In this document: positions 25,826 to 36,725 of the stretch, in pieces
Numbering within the stretch: the first letter of the stretch is position 1
Layout: every line of letters begins with the position of its first letter
Source of the DNA: Zeugodacus cucurbitae
Lineage: Eukaryota > Arthropoda > Insecta > Diptera > Tephritidae
Assembly: GCF_028554725.1 (NCBI RefSeq)
Contig: NC_071667.1
Span: 71,091,001 to 71,155,000 of the forward strand
Length of the DNA: 64,000 bases
Direction: 5' to 3'
Notes under the pieces: model-generated
The model's database searches: none
The model's input: the letters and a program-made list of their open reading frames with translations, nothing else
What the model was told of the DNA's origin: nothing
Made by a program: the position numbers and the translations under genes

Positions 25826-27308
25826 ACACAATGCTGATTTCTTTCTTTTGGCTAAATTATAATTGTTGCTCTTGATGAGCATTCACTTGCTTTGTTCTCA
25901 TTTTAAAGAATATTACTTCATTTACAAAAAAAAAGAAACATTTAAATTTTATAATGATTTCACATGATACTCGAAATGATAGTATAAGGGCAAGAGGCAC
26001 GGTTAGAACTTTACTCGATTACATCAATTATATATTCCCACTCTAACTTAATTCATATATTTTGTCAAATTTGTTTAAATAAATAAATAAATAAATACAA
26101 TTCTGAAATAAAAAACGAGAATAGAAAAGAAAAATCTGCAGAGTGGTGACTGCTACTGAGAAATACAAGTTTTATTCTACCTCTTCTTACTTAATGTCCC
26201 GTATTCTACGCAATCATTGACATGCTATGGAAACCGCCGAAAAGTTTATGTCATTCTCTCTTGAAAGAAGCAGTAAAAATATCTAGCCGCAATAGAATAC
26301 TTACACTTGTACAAAAAGAAACTTTAATATGCGCTGATAGCACTGTAAGCAAACTTTTAAATACAAAGCGAAAGAGAAGAGCAGAATATGTATGGGATGT
26401 GGAAGGTGGCTATGCTATTGCGTTTGATAAAATTATGCTTGGGTTCATATTTATTTTATTTTAATTATTTTCGTCTCTTTTAAATTTTGATATTTTCTAT
26501 CTTTTGCAAATGAGTGGAAATATGTTAAAAGAAGAAGCATATAACGTATTTCTTATTTTTAGAACTTGTTATTTAAATATTTTTCCTTTCAAACAATATT
26601 TGGATGTTTAGTATATTTTTACATAAAAAATTCAAAATAAAAATAAATATTATTATAATTTATCAGATTATATTATTATAATCAGCATTGCAGTAAAGGA
26701 TTTTTTTTAAATATTAAATTCATCATAATTTCCCTCATCAGGGGTTTGGTTCTTCTCGTTACTCGAAACTTTACCACTTTCTTTGCTGTCAAGTAAAGTT
26801 TCCTTACCGGTTCAACTTTTCGTCCAAACTGCAAAGCGACTATTCACATGTATACAATAAATATATACATACACACACATACATATACATCTGTATACAT
26901 ATAGACGAGCAAAACGTTATTTTATCATTTATGCTGCGCTGCATTTCTACTATTCCCACAATTCCTACAATATAGAGATAGACGCTGCATGCCTTTCTCC
27001 GCAAAAAGTAAAGAATGTCAACACAGTGGCAGCTTTGGCTTGCTTGAGTGCTTTAATTCATCTCTTCTCACGTTCAAGTTATGTGAAGTAAGTACAATTG
27101 GCTTTTTAATGGCTAAAACAACTTGGAGAAAAAGTTAGTCGTGCCAAAGTAAATTTTCATTTTTCGCTGACTGTTGCAAATCTACGTATGAATTTAGCCA
27201 AAGCTGCACCTTGTAGATGTACATTTATTATCATCATTATATACATATATATAAATTTCTACTTTTGCTACACTTCTGCTCGTTTGGTCGAACTTCGTAT
27301 TTGTCGGT
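25826..27308. other. Unassigned non-coding DNA
   Basis: AT-rich; a short ATAA run near 26083-26097 and CA/TA repeats near 26860-26910. The 80-codon frame at 26222-26464 has no support. Confidence 0.55.
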
Positions 27309-27376
27309 ATGCCGTATTTTGGCAAAGTTGAAAGTGCCAGTGATGAGAAAATATACAACGAGTGCTTAAGTATTAA
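27309..27376 (+). CDS. Small membrane protein, predicted exon 1
   Basis: A true ATG opens a 22-codon frame reading MPYFGKVESASDEKIYNECL-SI, more protein-like than the surrounding AT-rich DNA. The best donor is GTATGC at 27377, leaving two bases (phase 2), which matches the phase of the tandem acceptors at 28396. Beyond this point the frame becomes Leu/Tyr/Ser-rich and reads as intron. The link to the downstream exons is an inference from phase and distance (intron of about 1.0 kb). Confidence 0.4.
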
Positions 27377-27818
27377 GTATGCAAATATAACGGTGCAAGT
27401 AGTATTTATTATTCAAAAATTTCAAAATTTTCTTCTTCTTCTTTATTACTCTTCTTCTAAATTTTTGGCTTCTTTAAGTTCGCTTTATTGCATATTATGT
27501 GGTTTAGATGATGAAGACTTAATTGAAATGAATTTCGGAAAATTTGTGCAGTATGGGTGAGGCAATTGCGCAGCTGCTATAATATATTCATTAGGCTTTC
27601 TCTCATATTTATTAACAAAAATTATTATCGCATGTTTTTTCGTTGAAAATAATGAAAACTTTACTGAAATTCTTGAAATCGAAAATTATTTAATTATTTG
27701 TGGAAAAAAGCTATATAGTAAGTCATAAAAATATTAGAAGTAGTTTGCATTTCGATCTCCTAATGAAGAACGAAAGCATAGAAATCAGTTTTAAACGACT
27801 TTGGACAATTTATTTATG

Positions 27819-28011
27819 TTACTCATACGCCGTGTACCCTCAAAATAACACTATTTATTAAAGGAAAAGCTATAGGCTCAATTTAGTTAGATTTAGTTTA
27901 GATACGATATTTAAAATAAAGTAAGTATTGTGCAATACAATACAACAATAAATATATTGTACAATACTTTCCGAAATCCATTACACTTCTATTGTTTACG
28001 CATACGCCGTG
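27819..28011 (+). repeat. Two more copies of the TTAC[T/G]CATACGCCGTG motif
   Basis: TTACTCATACGCCGTG at 27819-27834 and TTACGCATACGCCGTG at 27996-28011, in direct orientation and 177 bp apart, inside the predicted intron of the small membrane-protein gene. The spacing differs from the pair at 25456/25810. Confidence 0.45.
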
Positions 28012-28395
28012 GCATATCACTAATACGTGGGTAAAAAGGCTCGAGACATGCAATTTTCTATTATATTATCAGCAGATAGAAAGTGGTAGAGTTGCACATA
28101 TGTATAATAGTCTTCCAATTAAATTTTTAATAAATCAAAAAAGCCTTACTAAAGTCTTTCTAAAAATCTTTTCGCTCTCTCTTCGTATTTTATTTAAAAA
28201 TATTTCACCGAAATATTTATTTCCCTTCCAACGCAAGCCTGTAGTAAAGAATTCTTCGAAACATTCTCCCATTAATGTAAGCGCATTAAGCAATGCTAAT
28301 TCCGTACACATTCTGCATGTAATTTTAAGAGAGTACTGTACTGCAAAATTGAATTTTATTCGATTTAATCTACCAAAGTTACCTATTAAACGCAG

Positions 28396-28435
28396 CAGCA
28401 GCGGAGGCTGGCAGCGCCTAGCATACCAGCTGCGT
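28396..28435 (+). CDS. Small membrane protein, predicted exon 2
   Basis: A GC-richer 40-bp exon encoding (S)SSGGWQRLAYQLR, ending at a consensus donor CGT|GTAAGT. The acceptor is an AG-C-AG-C-AG series, so 28396, 28399 or 28402 could be used in the same phase, varying the number of serines. The pyrimidine tract is weak, so an upstream extension of the same open frame (to about 28100) is the alternative. Confidence 0.5.
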
Positions 28436-28501
28436 GTAAGTATGCTTGTTTGTAAGTATTTAAATAATCCTTACCAAGTTATCTATTAACAAATTTGACA
28501 G

Positions 28502-28585
28502 ATCCTCTTGGGGTGCGCTGCCTGGTGCTTCGTAGTGCTCCTTGCCGGCAGCATTTACATATTTATAAAAGACTTTAATGCCTGA
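28502..28585 (+). CDS. Small membrane protein, predicted terminal exon with transmembrane helix
   Basis: After a 66-bp intron (GTAAGT...TTTGACAG, phase 0), the frame encodes ILLGCAAWCFVVLLAGSIYI followed by FIKDFNA and TGA at 28583-28585. About 22 hydrophobic residues form a clear transmembrane helix followed by a very short tail. With the two upstream exons the product is about 63 residues: an acidic N-terminal segment, a short basic/aromatic linker WQRLAYQLR, then the helix. With no signal peptide before it, a tail-anchored or type II/III topology is likely. Function and orthologues are not recognised. Confidence 0.6.
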   Translation: MLLGCAAWCFVVLLAGSIYIFIKDFNA

Positions 28586-31500
28586 ACTTTGGCAAAAATG
28601 TTAGAATAGGAATTTACGCAAATTCATGTCGATGGAATTTCGCTTTGGTCTGGTAATTGAATTTTTAATGTGGGTAACAAGAGGCTGTCGGCAACCCGAA
28701 AGGCAGCCGATAACAAAGTGATGCAGCAATAAAAAAAGTAATGCCAACAAGTAGAAAATACAAGAAAGAAAAGGCTGTTAGTGTTTGAACGAAAAACAAC
28801 GAAAATGCAACAAAAGAAGAGCGGCAAGTTTTGAAGGCAATTTGTTGTTGTTTTAATTGGGGTGAGTGGCTGTGTGTCGGGACGGTGTGGTATGTGTGGT
28901 TGTGTGTCGACTATGGAATGTCTTTAATTAACACTAAATTTTAATTATATAATAATTTATTTCAAGCTTACAAAAAAATTTAAAACCTCATATTTATGCA
29001 CGAAAATGTAAGCCCTGCCGGAAAATGGAATAAATGATTTTAAAATAGGTATGAATTATGAATTATGAATTATGAATTATGAATTATGAATTATGAATTA
29101 TGAATCGTGAATTATGAATTATGAATTATGAATTATGAATTATGAATTATGAATTATGAATTGTGAATTATGAATTATGAATTATGTATTATTAATTATG
29201 AATTGTGAACTAAGAATTTTTATACAAACTGTCAGTTTTTCTGCTAATTTTAACAACGAAGAGATAAAAGCGTATCTATTCGCAAGAATCAACTCAATTT
29301 CCTAGAGGCCACAAGAGAATATGTATGTGCTTCAGAATATACACCAATTTGTGTGCACTGGCATGTTGAATGTAAAGCCACTGGAAAGCAAGACTGCCAA
29401 TTTAAAATTTAATCGACGTGTAGGCACTCGTAGCCAACAAAACGGGTCAAATATTCGAGTCATTGGGCCTATTCGCTTGATCGGCTGTCGGCTGTGTGCC
29501 CAATTGATGTGCGTGGCCAATATAAATAGCAACAGCAGTGAATATTCACAGAGGGAGGAAGAGACAAATAGGAAGGAAAAAATTCGAAGAAAAAAAAATC
29601 AATGGGTTAGCGACATGACAAAAATGCGGCACAGTGGCTAAATGTAGCCCAATTCTCCCACACTCTCTACAAGTTGGGGGTACAACAATTGTCTCTGAAA
29701 TATTAGCAGCTGCTTTTTATATGGTATAGTTGCCCAACTACTCTCTAGTTGCGCTGTGGAAGGGGGTGAACGGCTACACACGCTTTTGACTTTATCGAGC
29801 GGAAGCTTGAGAAGCGTTGCCATTAAATTTCCTGCCGTTGTAGCGCTTGCTAAAGCTGCCGCTTTTTCTGCACAGATATGTGTTATTGTTTCTCTCGAAT
29901 GTGTTTCCGGATTCGTGTCGGAACATGCGTTACTCGTCGCGGTTGTTAGCCGCATACGGCGGCATACACATGTACATACACCGAAACTTGTAGCAGTTAC
30001 CCGCTGGGGCAAGTGGCAACGGGTTGTGAAAGGCAAGCGCGAGCTGACACAATGTTGCCTCCTGGGACTTTTCTGACATTTTTATGCTGACTTCCCTTAC
30101 CGACAAGCATGTGCGAAGTATTGTCAGAAGTAGAATACAAGCATACCGTTTATATGTGCTTTAAATTGTTTGTGTAGATTTATTTAGTACTTGAAGCAGT
30201 CTGGCTGAAAATTTAAGTGTTTTTTTTCTTATTTAAATTTTTGCATGGAAAGACGAATTGAAATTTATATTGAAGTAAATGCAATAAAAAGTGGAGAAAA
30301 TGCGCAACATAGTTTTGTACTGTTGTGACTCTTTTGCTATATCCAGCGGGACGAAAAAATTAATTTGGGAAAAATCCAAAATTTGTTATTCTTACAAATT
30401 CTAAAGCGAAAGTAATAATACTTGTCAATCGAACAAGCAACTGGTATAAAATTAAGAGACTGGTATGATACAATTATAATTTAATGGAGATAAAGTAACT
30501 ATAACTATTAACTGGACTATCGTAAGGTCCAGCAAAGGATTGGTGTAAATCAAGAGTAATTCGAAGCATTATTAGGTGTACTGGAAAATAACAACAACAA
30601 TCGATTATTTGATCCCTCAGCGTATATCTCTTGCTTTTCTAAACCCTACAGTAATACACTTACCAGAGTGGTATATGTATGTGCCTACACAAATGATCGC
30701 TGATATCGATATGGTTTTATCAGTTCAATACAGGCTTTCAATCATTCTTCACACGCTTTGTTTGCCAAAATAAATTTATAACACACACATAATGCTACAA
30801 GACAGCAGCAGGGTATCACACACACGCGCACATAATCGAGCATAAGCCTTTATTATGTAAGTGCATATATCGAAATAACAATATAAATTTCAAAGTCTTC
30901 GAGTGTTTGACATGACATCCACAGTATTGCGTTGCCAATGTGAAGTTAAGTGCAGGGCAAAAGTTGCGAAAACGCGTAGACACCGCTGCGCCATATAGCA
31001 AAAACAACAAAAACAATTTAAAAAAATAAAAATGCCAAATTATCGAAGAGAGACAGAATAAATAAAATAAAATAAAGTGTATTGTATTATGCGGAAAATG
31101 CGAAAAAAAAGCATAATGTGCAGCGTCGAGAAGAAATTGAAAAATGAAACAAAAATACAGTAACAACAACATGTAGTCTTCTGCTATATAAAATATGTCG
31201 ATGTGAACTGACACCGCCTTACATGCGTACACTTGTCACTGACAGCCACAAGCTTTGAATCTGTCACAAGCGGTAGCGCTTTTCTTCTATCCGCCGCGCC
31301 GTGGCAAAGAGCAGACAACAAGGACTTGACTTGGCGTTATTAAAGGAATCCTTATCGTGTGACTTTCACACGTACGTTGGTCATATGCCAACAAGCATTT
31401 TTGGTTGATATGGGTGCTGGAGATATAAGATAGATAGATGAGTCAAATATTAATTCTCAATTGTTACTCAACTTAACCATATTGAACGTAATTCATAATT

Positions 31501-32894
31501 ACAACAACAAAACACTCAGGCTAGCCGAAAACCACTCGAACATCCATTATAAATTGAAGATAAAGAATTGAGAAGTGGTTAATCTCATTCAATAATATTT
31601 AAACTCAACTTGAGAATAATTATATGCCGTTTTCTCTCTCTTCTCGCTCACTGGGTTGCATCTTCATTTATTGTGCTGTATACCGTTATTGTGCGCGCGT
31701 AGCAGCTGACAAACGCCAAAACAGAGCAATTTCGCACCGAGCAACTGACAGTTGGTACCATTGACATTGTCTGCTTATTTCGTCGTGCAATTGTTGTGAG
31801 CGTCTTATTAAATATCAACACAGATGTCTAAGCCTTTCATTGACAATGTGGCAAATGCCGTTGTAAACAGATTTACATTGTCTCCCTGTATGCAATACTC
31901 CAAGTGTATTTAAATATTTTTAGATTTTCGTATTTCCTACTTCAAAACGTCAGCGAGATGAAAAACAACAAACGCCAGATACTTTTGTGGCATGAGACAA
32001 CTTTGAAGCGTGAAAAGTAGCACAAAGCCGCTGCGCAGCTTTTAATGCAGAAAAGTAATTTAGAAGATTTCCCATTTCATATTGAAGTCTTTGAATGTAT
32101 TAAAAATTTGTTGCTTTTAGCTGTAAAGTAATTTGATCGTAATTGTTTGCAAGTTGTAAGAATATTTTAATGTATTATGTGATTGTTATTTGCTACCTTG
32201 AGACGTGGAATGTCTTAAAGGTATATAATATTAGAAGGCGAGTATATTTTTCAAATCACAATAATTGTAATTGCATACAATATTTATCATTTTTCAAATT
32301 TTTGAGTGTTTAGCTATCTATTTCGCAATTTTTCCTCCCTTTTTATACATATATCAATAATACAACTTCTTTCGAAAATGATTTTTCAGTTAATTGATAC
32401 CTTCCCTAGTTGAATAATATTAAATAATCATATTAGGTAGCCACATTCAATCGCCATTCTTTAGAGAGCAGTGAATCAATCAAGCAACTGGTATAAATCA
32501 CCTAAACTGGTATAATTAAGTGATAGCATGAGTTTATCTTGGAAAATATTTCACCCCGTATATTTTATAAACCTGAATGAAAAAACGTAAATTTCAAGTA
32601 GAACGAATTTCAAATCGAAAAGGCTTATGGATTTCGAATAGGATTAAATCATATTTCGAAGAACACATGAGAAACATAATTCCGAGTGAAAGAAATTTAT
32701 GAAAAATTTATTTTTTCAAGCACAAATAATAACTATTTTGCAAACCAAAAACAGCTAGGTGGCATATACTTTCATCTCAGACTTGTTTTCAAATCCAAAT
32801 TCAGAACTTTTATATTTGCCATCGCCAGTCAGCAAACCTTCGAGCGCATTTCTGCTGAAGCAAGATGATTGTTTAATGTATAATATGTATGTGA
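28586..32894. other. Gene-poor stretch with minisatellite and simple repeats
   Basis: No supported gene. It contains the heptamer array at 29050-29212 and CA repeats. Open frames of 106-138 codons at 29321-30076 and 30816-31232 lack splice context and known motifs. Confidence 0.55.
29050..29212. repeat. (ATGAATT)n heptanucleotide tandem array, ~160 bp
   Basis: About 23 units of ATGAATT, with a few units carrying single substitutions (CGTGAAT, TGTGAAT, TGTATTA). The degeneration is concentrated toward the right end. Confidence 0.95.
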
Positions 32895-33518
32895 TTGGCG
32901 TTGAACCATTTAGCCGGTATCGATGATAGCGCGCCATCATCAGCGGGAAGAGACTCAGTTCGGCGTCAGTTAGAGATCCCAAGTATAACCAGGTCGGTCT
33001 CCACTGGTCCCTCCAATGGAGTGTAGGCCTTCCCCTTCATCGGCTTCCACCAGCGGGTACTGCATCGAACACTTTCAGAGCTGAAGTGTTTTCGCCCATT
33101 CGGACAACATGACCTAGCCAGCGTAGACGATTACTTTTTATTCGCTGATCTTTAACTCGTATAGCTCATCGTTCCACCGCCTGCGGTATTCGCCGTTGCC
33201 AATGTTCTGAGGACCATAAATCTTGCGCAAAATTGTCCTCTCGAAAACTTCTAGTATCGTCTCATCTGATGTTGATATTGTCCAAGCTTATGCATCATAA
33301 AGCAGAACGGGAATAATGAGCGACTTGTAGAGTATGATTTTGGTTCGTCGAGAGAGGTCTTTAGTTTTCAATTGCCTACTCAGTCCAAAGTAACACCTGT
33401 TGGCAAGAGAGATTCTGCGCTGGATTTCGAGGCTGACATTATTGGTGTTGTTGATACTGGATCACAGGTATACGAAATTATCTACGCTTCGAAGTTATGA
33501 CTGTTAACTAGTACCTTT
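32895..33518 (-). mobile_element. Degenerate RTE-type LINE 3' fragment, copy 2
   Basis: Read on the minus strand this matches the reverse-transcriptase C-terminal region of the better-preserved copy at 42133-43002; block for block it shares GCGGGTACTGCATCGA, CATTCGGACAACATGACCTA and GAGGACCATAAATCTT. Frameshifts and stops break the frame throughout. The ends are approximate. Two truncated copies show that this family has been active in the genome. Confidence 0.75.
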
Positions 33519-35639
33519 AACAAAGCACGGAGAAGCTCAGATCAATAAAATTTTAAAACATTTTTTGGAAGAAATTTTTTTTTGGTTCATAGAATATATT
33601 TTCTATTACATTCCTAAAATAAAGTAATATCAATTTTTTTTTTCAAAAATGAAAAATTTACCATAAATTTACATAATTTAAACCGTATTAATTTTGTGTA
33701 CTTATTTTCTCACTCCAGCACATTCAAAAAATAATACAACCACACCCATTTCAAGCGCCATAACAATACACATTTATGGTGAGCTATCAACCTGCTCAAC
33801 ACACTTATTCAAATATGTGACACTAAGCATCTTAAAATATACAGTTAAACACATGTGTGCACACTTCATTAACACATAAAACGTTGTTACCCCCCGTCAC
33901 ATCCTCACCTTGGCACTTGGCAACGTTTGGGCATATTAATAAAATACAATAGCTTGCGGCGTTCCAATCATTAGCCAAGCCACATAGCCACATATTCACA
34001 CATCAGCTGTCGTCACACGCATTTGCATTTAAGCACAATTTTGTGTATGTGTGTGTGTGTGAGTCTGCTTCAACTTCGTGAAGTCATGTCGCCACATTTG
34101 TTTAATAGTTAATTGTATGTTGCAAACGTGCAACAGTGTGTTGCAATGACTCGAGACAGTTTATAAAGTTGTCTATTTGATAATTTTACACACATACACA
34201 TATGAATATATGTATATATGTTTGGATGCATGTGTAATACCATAACGCTCATTAGCTACACACGCGCATAATGAGCTGGCAGTTGAAGTCCTTTGACCGT
34301 TTGCTACCATGGAGGTCGCAAGTGAAGTAATGTGAGAATTAGCATAAGCAGGCAATGAGGCGACAATGCACAAAACACACTTTTATCTTTCGCCACCGAC
34401 ACTTGTCTACCACGCCTCGGATTCCCAACTGCCCGCCACCTCACGCCTCTGCTGCAAGTGCATTTAAATGCTTTGTTTACCGCAATGCCGCTACATACAA
34501 ATACAACAAAGGCAAGTCAAGTTAGGCGGATTAAACGGATTTCCACCATTATGCTTCAACTATTGTGCAGCAGGCCAAGCGGGAGCGGTGGGTCAAGGAT
34601 TCTGCAGTTAACATTTCTGTGGCTGCCTTTTGTTGTTGTTTGTATGTGGTAAATAGTAGGCTTCATATTCCACGCTTTTTAGCCGCGTCGCTTGAAGCAC
34701 AATTCTAATTAAAGTGGGTAGTTTGTAGTTGAGTTTTCGGAAAAACAGCAAAAGGACGCAGATAATTGTAGTGAAAGGATTTGACTCGTAAGTAGTTTGT
34801 TTTTGTAGTTTTAATTTAAATGTGTTTTTCATCATTAGGCAAGTACAGTGAATTACCATTCCTGTTGTAATTAAGGCTATGCATTCTAATCAAGTTAACT
34901 ATTACCAACAACGATATACTTAGTATTTTCAGTTCTTAAATATTTGCCGGCACTTTTTTTAATATATAACCAATATTAAGGAAAAAAGTATATAAATGCA
35001 TATTAATTGGCAATTATTTATTAATTGTATTTACATTAAAATCGCTAAAATGCGTGCAATCGTAAACACCCATTAAATATACATCCAATTGCTGTGACCA
35101 TAAGTGGCATTAATTTGCAATTAATTATTTACAATTCGCATTAAAGCTTTTTAAATTATGTGAGATATAACAGAAGGGATTTTAAAGATAATAAAAACTA
35201 AATTAACGATATTAAATTTAAATTGAAAATGCTTTTTTTTTAGCCTATGCATATTTATACAACGTTCAAAAAATGTCACAAGTCAAGTGAGCAGGTCTCA
35301 AACAAAAAAATAACGCAAAGCAAAAAATAAAAGAAAAAGTTTAACTGGCAATTAAAATAACTTTTACTTACATTTGCTACTCACTTCAATTGTTATAAAG
35401 AAATCGGGATGATAATTATCATGAAATAAAAGCTTTGTAGTCATCGCAACAGCGAAGTGTTAGGGTTATGATATTTCTATAGAATTGTGCCTTACAAAGA
35501 GGGGAAAATGAAATGAATATAAGAGAATAAAGAAAAATATCAACAGAGCAATAAAAAAATTATAAAAAAGAAAAAAAAAATGTTTTCAATCTGTACTCTT
35601 CTCTTAGTCGTAGAACATAAAGTAGTAAATGAACATTCT
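33519..35639. other. Unassigned non-coding DNA
   Basis: AT-rich with a TG repeat near 34046-34062. No gene or recognised element. Confidence 0.55.
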
Positions 35640-36067
35640 TTCACTTCACTTTTCTATAAGGTGTCTGTTGTCAGAATTCTGTCAATATGAATTAAATAGT
35701 GTTGGAGGGCTGGGGTAATTCTTGCATCGATTTCAAATATTTCTACATTACATACATCCAAGGTTATACATTCCCTTAATTTTGCTAAGATATATATAAT
35801 ATGAAGTTTGAAAAACACTATATACCTTACATTGGACTATAGGAATTCCCGGTTTTAAGGATTTCCGGCACAGAGGCACACTATTGAAAGGAAAATATTT
35901 TCTCTAATTTTATTTTAGAATATGTGAGAGATTTTCTTACATTTTCGGCAAATGAATCGGTTGACTACAATCACGTATATAGATCCTGATGTTCGATAAC
36001 AGGGAACTTGAAAAGTTAGAGTCCGGTTTCGGCGTATTAGTTGAAAGTTTTGTTCGGATATCTTCAG
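35640..36067 (+). repeat. Dispersed 'ACTCTCGC' repeat family, copy split by a mariner
   Basis: Shares the order of motifs seen at 49465-50550 and 39640-40570, including TGTTCGATAACAGGGAACTT and AAAAGTTAGAGTCCGGTTTC. Its continuation (GGAATGTGGGCGTGGGTGTG) resumes at about 36740 on the far side of the mariner pseudogene, so the mariner inserted into this repeat. Confidence 0.5.
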
Positions 36068-36725
36068 ATTAGGTTGGAAAATATCTCCATTCCGCTTTTT
36101 TGCTCTTTGTTCAATACTTTATAAAAAGTGTTACAGTGATCGGATTTAGTTCAAATATGCGCCGTTTCGTTCGATCTAGTCAGCAACTTCATAATACCCC
36201 CCATGTAGAAGCCCTCATCCTTATTTGCGAAGAACTCGGACAGCCACTTTTAACAAGCCTCCTTTGAGTACAACTTTACACCACCAAGGGCGTTCGCCAT
36301 GGACAGCAACAGGTGATAATCACTTGGCGCTTTGTCCGGGCTATATGGTGGATGCGATAAAACCTCCCATCCGAGCACCCGTAGCTTCTGACGAGTCATC
36401 AACGAAGTGTGTGGTCTGGCGATGTCCTGGTGGAACACTACACCCTTCCTGTTGGCCAATTCTGAACGCTTCTGGTCGATCGCCTGCTTCAAGCGGTCCA
36501 GTTGTTCGAGTAGATGGTAGAATTAAGCGTCTGGCCATATGGGAGCAGCTCATAGTGGATGATTGCCTTTGCACAGCAAAACCCTCCTGGCCGTTAATTT
36601 CGGCTTGGCCACTGTTTGGGGCGATTCACCTCCTTTCACGACAGTTTTCTCTTGATATTGTCGTATGCGAAGCATTTTTCGTGGCCAGTCACCATCCGCT
36701 TCAAAAATGGGTGACTTCAAATATG
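36068..36725 (-). pseudogene. Truncated mariner transposase pseudogene (DD34D)
   Basis: On the minus strand the sequence shows, in order, a FLKRMVTGHEKC block (family form TGDEKW; the first catalytic Asp is His here), IIHYELLPYGQTLNS, FHQDIARPHTSLMT with the second Asp, and YSPDKAPSDYH with the third Asp exactly 34 residues later. It ends ...SEFFANKD...SNETAHI at TGA 36151-36153. The N-terminal DNA-binding part is absent, the segment before IIHYELL is shortened, the reading frame shifts, and a TAA interrupts the frame after the KEAC residues. A TTAGGTTGGAAAATAT end at 36070 resembles a mariner 3' TIR. This copy cannot be active. Confidence 0.9.

Noticed and set aside
27992..28395. Upstream extension of the small membrane-protein frame (to about 28100)
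   Set aside because: AT-rich Lys/Leu/Ile/Asn composition and overlap with the repeated CATACGCC word; retained only as an alternative to the spliced model.
29638..30076. Overlapping 132-codon minus and 106-codon plus frames
   Set aside because: Both strands are open in a moderately GC-rich patch without splice signals; neither looks protein-like.
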